Of a stretch of DNA of 64,000 nucleotides, positions 58,649 through 64,000 are shown piece by piece. Source of the stretch: Gordonia heveisoli. Lineage in GTDB: Bacteria; Actinomycetota; Actinomycetes; Mycobacteriales; Mycobacteriaceae. Numbering within the stretch: the first letter of the stretch is position 1; every line of letters begins with the position of its first letter. The position numbers and the translations under genes were made by a program. The stretch spans positions 104,545-168,544 of the forward strand of contig NZ_JASXSH010000011.1 of the NCBI RefSeq assembly GCF_030315745.1. The letters are read 5' to 3'. The notes beneath the pieces are model-generated. The model worked only from the letters and a program-made list of their open reading frames with translations. It had not been told where the DNA came from and searched no databases.

Positions 58649-59387
58649 AACCCTCGAACTCCTTCCCGCAGTCGACGTCGCCGACGGGCAGGCGGTGCGC
58701 CTGGTGCAGGGCGCCGCCGGTACCGAGACGTCCTACGGGTCGCCGCGGGAGGCCGCCCTGGCGTGGCAGAACGACGGTGCCGAGTGGATCCATCTGGTGG
58801 ACCTCGACGCCGCTTTCGGTCGCGGCGACAACCGGGCACTGCTCGCCGAGGTCGTCGGCGAGTTGGACGTGAAGGTGGAGCTGTCCGGTGGGATCCGCGA
58901 CGACGATTCCCTCGCCGCCGCCCTCGCGACCGGATGTACCCGTGTCAACCTGGGCACCGCCGCCCTGGAGAACCCGGAATGGTGTGCGCGTGCGATCGCG
59001 CAGTACGGCGACCAGATCGCGGTCGGACTCGACGTGATCCGGGAGGGCGAGTCCTACCGGCTGCGCGGTCGCGGCTGGGTCACCGACGGCGGTGACCTGT
59101 GGGAGGTGCTGACCCGGCTCAACGGCGACGGCTGTGCTCGCTATGTGGTCACCGACGTCTCCAAGGACGGCACCCTCGCCGGGCCCAACCTGGAACTGCT
59201 GGCCGAGGTCGCCGCGGCGACCGACGCCCCGATCGTCGCCTCCGGCGGGGTGTCGGCCATCGACGATCTCGTGGCCATCTCGGGTCTGGTGGACCAGGGT
59301 GTCGAAGGTGCGATCGTCGGCAAGGCGCTCTACGCAGGCCGGTTCACGCTGCCCGAGGCGCTGACGGCGGTCGCACAGAACCGATGA
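58641..59387 (+). CDS. hisA: Phosphoribosyl isomerase A (PriA-type HisA)
   Basis: The 248-residue TIM barrel isomerises ProFAR in histidine synthesis. It has [19 protein letters not shown], the catalytic aspartates in LLPAVDV and [13 protein letters not shown], and [17 protein letters not shown]. In Actinobacteria this protein also replaces TrpF in tryptophan synthesis (established), and the PriA features in the first loop ([13 protein letters not shown]) are present. It therefore links the his genes to trpE downstream. ATG at 58641. Confidence 0.94.
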   Translation: MGKTLELLPAVDVADGQAVRLVQGAAGTETSYGSPREAALAWQNDGAEWIHLVDLDAAFGRGDNRALLAEVVGELDVKVELSGGIRDDDSLAAALATGCTRVNLGTAALENPEWCARAIAQYGDQIAVGLDVIREGESYRLRGRGWVTDGGDLWEVLTRLNGDGCARYVVTDVSKDGTLAGPNLELLAEVAAATDAPIVASGGVSAIDDLVAISGLVDQGVEGAIVGKALYAGRFTLPEALTAVAQNR

Positions 59388-60217
59388 CCGTCCCACCGCC
59401 CACGAAGCTCGACCTGCCGCGTCTCCTCGACACCGCGGGGGCCATCCTCGACGGCTGTGTCGACACCTTCGTCGGCGGTCTCGGCGCCCCGAGTGCCGTG
59501 GACAAGGGTAAGGGCGGACACGACTTCGCCACCCAGCTCGACCTCGATCTGGAACGCCGGATCGCCGCCGAACTGACCGCGAGCACCGGGATCCCGGTCC
59601 ACGGCGAGGAGTTCGGCGGTGCGGCGGTCGACGACGGCCCGGTGTGGCTGCTCGACCCGATCGACGGCACCTTCAACTATTCGACGGGACTGCCGATGAC
59701 CGGCATCCTGCTCGGCCTGCTGATCGACGGTGAGGCCACCCTCGGTCTCACCTGGCTGCCGATCCTGCGCCAGCGCTACGCGGCGCATGTTGGCGGCCCA
59801 CTGCTGGTCAACGGGGTGCCCGCGGAACCGCTGCCGGCGACGTCGAGTCTGCGGCACACCTCGGTCGCCTACGGATCCTTCAACGCCAACAATCGTGGCC
59901 GGTATCCGGGCACGCGCCGCGCCGATCTGCTGCGGGCGCTGAGTACCGAGGTGTCGCGGGTGCGCATCACCGGCAGCACCGGTGTCGACATGGCCTACAC
60001 CGCGGCCGGGGTCTTCGGTGCGGCCATCGCCTTCGGCTCGCATGCCTGGGACAACGCGGCGGGTGCGGCGCTGGTCCGGGCGGCCGGCGGGGTGGCCACC
60101 GATCTGGAGGGACGGCCGTGGAATGTGCACTCGCCGTCGCTGGTGGCGGCGCCGCCCGGGGCACACGAGGAGCTGATGGCGCTGATCGCCGACACCGTCG
60201 GAGATTGGTCGGCATGA
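59384..60217 (+). CDS. impA: Inositol monophosphatase family protein ImpA-like
   Basis: The 277-residue protein has the IMPase metal motifs [23 protein letters not shown] and [15 protein letters not shown]. The enzyme dephosphorylates myo-inositol phosphate or a related phosphate; in the mycobacterial his operon the gene at this position is named impA. A histidinol-phosphatase role is an alternative, since IMPase-type enzymes serve as histidinol phosphatase in Actinobacteria and no other HolPase lies in the operon. It overlaps both hisA and hisF by 4 bp. Confidence 0.9.
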   Translation: MTVPPPTKLDLPRLLDTAGAILDGCVDTFVGGLGAPSAVDKGKGGHDFATQLDLDLERRIAAELTASTGIPVHGEEFGGAAVDDGPVWLLDPIDGTFNYSTGLPMTGILLGLLIDGEATLGLTWLPILRQRYAAHVGGPLLVNGVPAEPLPATSSLRHTSVAYGSFNANNRGRYPGTRRADLLRALSTEVSRVRITGSTGVDMAYTAAGVFGAAIAFGSHAWDNAAGAALVRAAGGVATDLEGRPWNVHSPSLVAAPPGAHEELMALIADTVGDWSA

Positions 60218-61047
60218 GCGCCACCGGTCAGAACACAGCCGCAGGGCAGAACACAGAACTGAAGGACGTGAGCATGACCCTGGCGACCCGAGTGATTCCC
60301 TGCCTGGACGTCGACGACGGCCGGGTGGTGAAGGGGGTCAACTTCGAGAATCTGCGCGATGCGGGCGATCCGGTCGAACTCGCCGCCCGCTATGACGCCG
60401 AAGGCGCCGATGAACTCACCTTCCTCGACGTCACCGCGTCCAGTTCGGGCCGGTCCACCATGATCGACGTGGTCAAGCGGACCGCCGACCAGGTGTTCAT
60501 CCCGCTCACCGTGGGCGGCGGCATTCGCACCGTCGACGACGTGGACACCATGTTGCGCGCCGGCGCCGACAAGGTGTCGGTGAACACCGCGGCCATCGCC
60601 CGGCCGGAGGTGCTCGCCGAGATGAGCCGCCGGTTCGGTTCGCAGTGCATCGTGCTGTCGGTGGATGCGCGCACCGTGCCCGACGGTGGTGAGCCGACGC
60701 CCTCGGGTTGGGAGGTGACCACCCACGGCGGTCGGCGGGGGACCGGCATTGACGCGATCGAATGGGCGCGTCGCGGCCAGGACCTCGGGGTCGGCGAGAT
60801 CCTGCTCAACTCGATGGACGCCGACGGCACCAAACAGGGTTTCGACCTGCGCATGCTGCGCGCGGTACGTGCGGCGGTGTCGGTGCCGGTGATCGCCAGC
60901 GGCGGCGCAGGCGGGGTGGACGATTTCGCCCCGGCCGTGCAGGCAGGCGCCGATGCGGTGCTGGCCGCCTCGGTTTTCCACTTCGGCGAGCTGACCATCC
61001 ACGACGTCAAGGCGGCCATGGCGGCCGCCGGAATCACGGTGCGCTGA
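60214..61047 (+). CDS. hisF: Imidazole glycerol phosphate synthase, cyclase subunit
   Basis: HisF joins with HisH to form imidazole glycerol phosphate. The protein has [18 protein letters not shown] with the catalytic aspartate, [17 protein letters not shown] [23 protein letters not shown] and [13 protein letters not shown] with the second aspartate. Two starts are possible. The ATG at 60214 overlaps impA (ATGA) and adds 20 low-complexity residues containing a GQNT repeat. The ATG at 60274 has GAAGGA 7 bases upstream and gives the usual family N-terminus. Confidence 0.95.
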   Translation: MSATGQNTAAGQNTELKDVSMTLATRVIPCLDVDDGRVVKGVNFENLRDAGDPVELAARYDAEGADELTFLDVTASSSGRSTMIDVVKRTADQVFIPLTVGGGIRTVDDVDTMLRAGADKVSVNTAAIARPEVLAEMSRRFGSQCIVLSVDARTVPDGGEPTPSGWEVTTHGGRRGTGIDAIEWARRGQDLGVGEILLNSMDADGTKQGFDLRMLRAVRAAVSVPVIASGGAGGVDDFAPAVQAGADAVLAASVFHFGELTIHDVKAAMAAAGITVR

Positions 61048-61048
61048 C

Positions 61049-61414
61049 ATGGCTCTCGATCCTGCGCTCGCCGCGCAGCTCAAACGTAACGCCGACGGTC
61101 TGTTCTCCGCGGTCGCCCAGGAACGGTCCACCGGCATCGTGCTGATGGTCGCCTGGATGGACGACGAGGCGCTGGCCCGTACGCTGGCCACCCGCCGGGC
61201 CACCTACTACTCCCGGTCGCGTCAGGAGTACTGGGTCAAGGGTGACACCAGCGGCCACATCCAGTACGTGCACGACGCCCGGCTCGACTGCGACGGCGAT
61301 ACGGTGCTGCTCGTCGTCGACCAGGTCGGTGCCGCCTGCCACACCGGCAACCACAGCTGCTTCGACACCGAGTCGCTGTCCTTCGGCGTTCCCGATGCCG
61401 ACGCGCGAGACTAG
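61049..61414 (+). CDS. hisI: Phosphoribosyl-AMP cyclohydrolase
   Basis: HisI opens the purine ring of phosphoribosyl-AMP. The 121-residue protein has [37 protein letters not shown] and the zinc-binding [13 protein letters not shown] and [12 protein letters not shown]. It is not fused to HisE. The ATG lies 1 bp after the hisF stop. Confidence 0.97.
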   Translation: MALDPALAAQLKRNADGLFSAVAQERSTGIVLMVAWMDDEALARTLATRRATYYSRSRQEYWVKGDTSGHIQYVHDARLDCDGDTVLLVVDQVGAACHTGNHSCFDTESLSFGVPDADARD

Positions 61415-61479
61415 TTCTGACACATCGAATCTGTGAACACCCAGACAAGCGCGACCACCAGAAAGGGGTGACGGCGACC

Positions 61480-61659
61480 ATGCCACTCATCCAGATCTCG
61501 CAGACGCCGGGTCTCAGTGACCGGGTCAAGCGGGAGACCATCGCGGCCGTGACCGAGGCCTACGCCAAGGCGACCGGTAAGAATCCGGATTCGGTGTGGG
61601 TGACGATCACCGAGGTGCCGCGGCAGCAGTGGGGCGTCGGCGGCGAGCCGCTGGGATGA
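61480..61659 (+). CDS. 4-oxalocrotonate tautomerase family protein
   Basis: The 59-residue product begins [11 protein letters not shown]. Removal of Met would expose Pro1, the catalytic base of this superfamily. It continues to [17 protein letters not shown], a typical 4-OT C-terminus. The ATG at 61480 is preferred over the GTG at 61468 because Pro1 must be N-terminal. It is coupled to trpE by an ATGA overlap. No degradation genes lie nearby, and its substrate in this amino-acid operon is unknown. Confidence 0.87.
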   Translation: MPLIQISQTPGLSDRVKRETIAAVTEAYAKATGKNPDSVWVTITEVPRQQWGVGGEPLG

Positions 61660-63239
61660 GTGTGCACGAGATGGCAGACGACACCACGACTCTCGCGGAG
61701 TTCCTCGATCTGGCGCGCGACCACCGCGTGGTCCCGGTGACCCGCAAGGTGCTCGCCGATTCCGAGACCCCGTTGTCGGCGTACGGCAAGCTCGCGGGTG
61801 AACGGCCGGGCACCTTTCTCCTCGAATCGGCCGAGAACGGTCGGTCCTGGTCGCGCTGGTCGTTCATCGGTGCCGGGTCCCCGTCGGCTCTTACGGTCGT
61901 CGACGGTCAGGCCCGCTGGTGGGGTGCGGTTCCCGCGGGCGCTCCCGACGGCGGGGATCCGCTGGAGACGCTGGCCCAGGCGTTGCGGCTGCTGGCCACC
62001 GACCCGCTGCCCGATCTGCCGCCGCTGACCGGAGGTTTCGTCGGCTTCCTCGCCTACGACATGGTGCGGCGTCTGGAACGTCTGCCGGAGACCACCGTCG
62101 ACGATCTGGGGCTGCCGGATATGACGATGGTCCTGGCCACCGATCTGGCGGCGGTCGACCACCACGAGGGCACCATCACGCTGATCGCCAACGCGGTCAA
62201 CTGGGACGGCTCCGACGAGCGCGCCGAGGAGGCCTACGCGGATGCCGTCGCCCGGCTCGACCGGATGACCGCAGCGCTGGCCGCGCCGGCGCCGTCGACG
62301 GTGTCCCGCTTCTCGCGTCCGAAACCCGAATACACGACGCAGCGGACGCTGGCGGAGTTCTCCGAGGTGGTGACCAGCCTCGTCGGTGAGATCGAGGCCG
62401 GGGAGGCCTTCCAGGTGGTGCCGTCGATGCGGTTCGAGATGGACACCGACGCCGACCCGATCGACGTCTACCGGGCGCTGCGCGCCTCTAATCCGAGCCC
62501 GTACATGTACCTGCTGCGGATGCCGGGAATCGATGACGAGCACGCCGACGGTCCCCGAATCGGCAGCGGCGGATTCACGATCGTCGGCAGTAGCCCGGAG
62601 GCGCTGGTCACCGTCGCCGACCGCACCGCGACCACCCATCCGATCGCGGGCACCCGGTGGCGTGGTGCCACCGAGGAAGAAGATCTGTTGCTCGGCAAGG
62701 ACCTCATCGAGGACGAGAAGGAGAACGCCGAGCATCTGATGCTCGTCGACTTGGCCCGCAACGACCTCGGCCGGGTGTGCCGTCCGGGCACGGTCAAGGT
62801 CGGCGACTACCGCCACATCGAGCGCTACAGCCATGTCATGCATCTGGTGTCGACGGTGTCGGGTACCTTGCGCGACGACAAGGACGCACTCGACGCGGTC
62901 ACCGCCTGTTTCCCGGCCGGCACCCTGACCGGCGCACCGAAGGTCCGGGCGATGGAATTGATCGACGAGCACGAGAAGACCCGGCGCGGCCTGTACGGCG
63001 GGATCGTCGGGTATCTCGACTTCGCGGGCAACGCCGACACCGCGATCGCGATCCGCACCGCCCTGATCGCCGGCGGCAAGGCCTATGTGCAGGCCGGGGC
63101 CGGCGTGGTCGCCGACAGTCAGCCCGAATACGAATACAACGAGGCCCGCAACAAGGCCGCGACCGTGCTGGCCGCGGTGGCGACTGCGGGCACCATGCGG
63201 CGGGTCACCACCGAGCCCGCCGACGACGATCAGGCATGA
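61656..63239 (+). CDS. trpE: Anthranilate synthase component I
   Basis: TrpE makes anthranilate from chorismate with ammonia from TrpG. The 527-residue protein has the tryptophan-binding region [18 protein letters not shown] and the catalytic blocks [48 protein letters not shown] and [20 protein letters not shown]. Normal length, and no fused TrpG. The ATG at 61656 overlaps the tautomerase stop; no leader peptide or attenuator was seen upstream. Confidence 0.97.
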   Translation: MSVHEMADDTTTLAEFLDLARDHRVVPVTRKVLADSETPLSAYGKLAGERPGTFLLESAENGRSWSRWSFIGAGSPSALTVVDGQARWWGAVPAGAPDGGDPLETLAQALRLLATDPLPDLPPLTGGFVGFLAYDMVRRLERLPETTVDDLGLPDMTMVLATDLAAVDHHEGTITLIANAVNWDGSDERAEEAYADAVARLDRMTAALAAPAPSTVSRFSRPKPEYTTQRTLAEFSEVVTSLVGEIEAGEAFQVVPSMRFEMDTDADPIDVYRALRASNPSPYMYLLRMPGIDDEHADGPRIGSGGFTIVGSSPEALVTVADRTATTHPIAGTRWRGATEEEDLLLGKDLIEDEKENAEHLMLVDLARNDLGRVCRPGTVKVGDYRHIERYSHVMHLVSTVSGTLRDDKDALDAVTACFPAGTLTGAPKVRAMELIDEHEKTRRGLYGGIVGYLDFAGNADTAIAIRTALIAGGKAYVQAGAGVVADSQPEYEYNEARNKAATVLAAVATAGTMRRVTTEPADDDQA

Positions 63240-63253
63240 ACGAGTAACCAGCC

Positions 63254-63967
63254 ATGAAGATGACCGACGCCGATGTCCAGACCCAGCAACGTAAGGCGAT
63301 GCGTCGCCGACAGGGGGTGGCGGCCGCGCTGCTCGCCGGAGCGGCGATCGCCTTCTGGGGCGCATCCCGGCTGACCTGGGCGACCGTCGAAGCCGAGGAC
63401 GGACTGTCACCGCAGCGTGCCTTCCACGTCAAGGGTGCCGACTGGAGTCCGTGGCTGACCCCGCTCGCCCTGGTGCTGCTGGCCGCCATCGCCGTCGCGT
63501 TCACCGTGCGCGGGTTGGCGCTGCGTCTGCTGGCGCTGCTCATCGCGGCGGGCGGGCTGCTGGCCGCCTTCCCGGCGGTGTCGCTGCTCGTCGACGGTGG
63601 GGAGTCGGATTATGCGGCGCGCGCGGGCGATATCCCCGATCGTTTCCGCATCCTGCTGGTGAACATCAACTGGGTGGCCCCGGTCGTGGTGCTGGTCGGT
63701 ACCGCCTGCACGGTGGGTGCCGCGGTGATGTTGTTGCGTGTGGTGCGTGCCGCCGACCCGTCGTCGAAGTACACCACCCCGGCCGTGCGGCGCGAAGAGG
63801 CCGAGCGGGAGATCTTCGCCGACTACGAGCGGCGCAAGGCCGCACAGGAGGGCGGCGCCCCGGCCGAGACAGAGGAGTCCGGCACCGCGAACGAACGCAT
63901 GATGTGGGATGCGCTCGACACCGGGATCGATCCGACCGACCCCGACGACGGCGACACGATCCGCTGA
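63254..63967 (+). CDS. Trp-region conserved membrane protein (TIGR02234 type)
   Basis: The 237-residue protein has four membrane helices (about residues 20-40, 66-85, 88-112, 135-160) and a charged C-terminal tail. TRLTWATVE-like SRLTWATVEAEDG and WVAPVVVLVGTACTVGAAV resemble the membrane protein found between trpE and trpC in mycobacteria and relatives. Its role is not known; linkage to trp genes is the only clue. The ATG at 63254 gives MKMTD; an ATG at the third codon is also possible. Confidence 0.85.
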   Translation: MKMTDADVQTQQRKAMRRRQGVAAALLAGAAIAFWGASRLTWATVEAEDGLSPQRAFHVKGADWSPWLTPLALVLLAAIAVAFTVRGLALRLLALLIAAGGLLAAFPAVSLLVDGGESDYAARAGDIPDRFRILLVNINWVAPVVVLVGTACTVGAAVMLLRVVRAADPSSKYTTPAVRREEAEREIFADYERRKAAQEGGAPAETEESGTANERMMWDALDTGIDPTDPDDGDTIR

Positions 63968-64000
63968 CCTCCCACACACCGATCACCGGCGTTCGACTCC

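Noticed and set aside
61415..61655. trp leader peptide and attenuator before trpE
   Set aside because: The upstream space is filled by the tautomerase gene and no Trp-rich short frame with alternative hairpins was found.

Overview
The window is high-GC actinobacterial DNA. Gene order and protein sequences point to the Mycobacteriales (Gordonia, Rhodococcus, Williamsia or a near relative). From memory, the order ftsZ - wag31 - ileS - dinX-type polymerase - asparaginase - lspA - dnaE1 - ilvA - tre genes - acyltransferase - bio genes - nad genes - his operon - trpE follows Mycobacterium tuberculosis, with local gains and losses. Short spacings, ATGA/GTGA overlaps, Wag31/SepF division genes, an ileS T-box leader, BsaP, PriA-type HisA and a complete Mce operon all fit this group. 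No rRNA, tRNA, CRISPR array, IS element or prophage gene was seen.

Layout. 1-5.3 kb: division cluster (end of ftsQ, ftsZ, pgeF/yfiH, yggS, sepF, yggT, wag31). 5.3-9.5 kb: a membrane/proline-rich protein, then ileS behind a translational T-box. 9.6-11.7 kb: FAD oxidoreductase and an ECF41 sigma factor behind a probable self-controlled promoter. 11.8-13.8 kb: DUF3558 lipoprotein, a TetR repressor with twin operators and a divergent Ddn-like nitroreductase-family gene. 13.9-24.7 kb: DNA polymerase IV, asparaginase, two lipoproteins, lspA, rluD, dnaE1, a small membrane protein and a secreted beta-propeller. 24.8-44.8 kb: ilvA, then treZ on the minus strand, a nine-gene plus-strand Mce lipid-transport operon, then treY and treX on the minus strand and an acyltransferase. 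44.9-50.9 kb: TetR repressor divergent from bioA-bioF-bioD-bioB-bsaP-DUF2567. 50.9-54.5 kb: nrtR, a phosphatase, and nadA-nadC. 54.5-64 kb: hisD-C-B-H-(membrane protein)-A-impA-F-I, a tautomerase gene, trpE and a trp-linked membrane protein.

The points most worth a second look are: (1) the Mce operon sits between treXY and treZ, splitting what is normally one trehalose cluster; (2) a 56-bp tandem duplication at the bioF/bioD junction makes a 19-codon hybrid mini-gene that overlaps both neighbours; (3) nadB is missing from between nadA and nadC, behind a perfect palindrome that may be the NrtR operator; (4) an ECF41 promoter match with a 7-bp inverted repeat lies upstream of the oxidoreductase-sigma pair; (5) two TetR genes each sit beside a pair of matching palindromes; (6) GlgX/TreX carries about 100 residues of acidic, proline-rich insertion; (7) MceD as well as MceE has a lipobox. 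Nothing here is a clearly new defence or mobile system; the novelty is in rearrangement and regulation.
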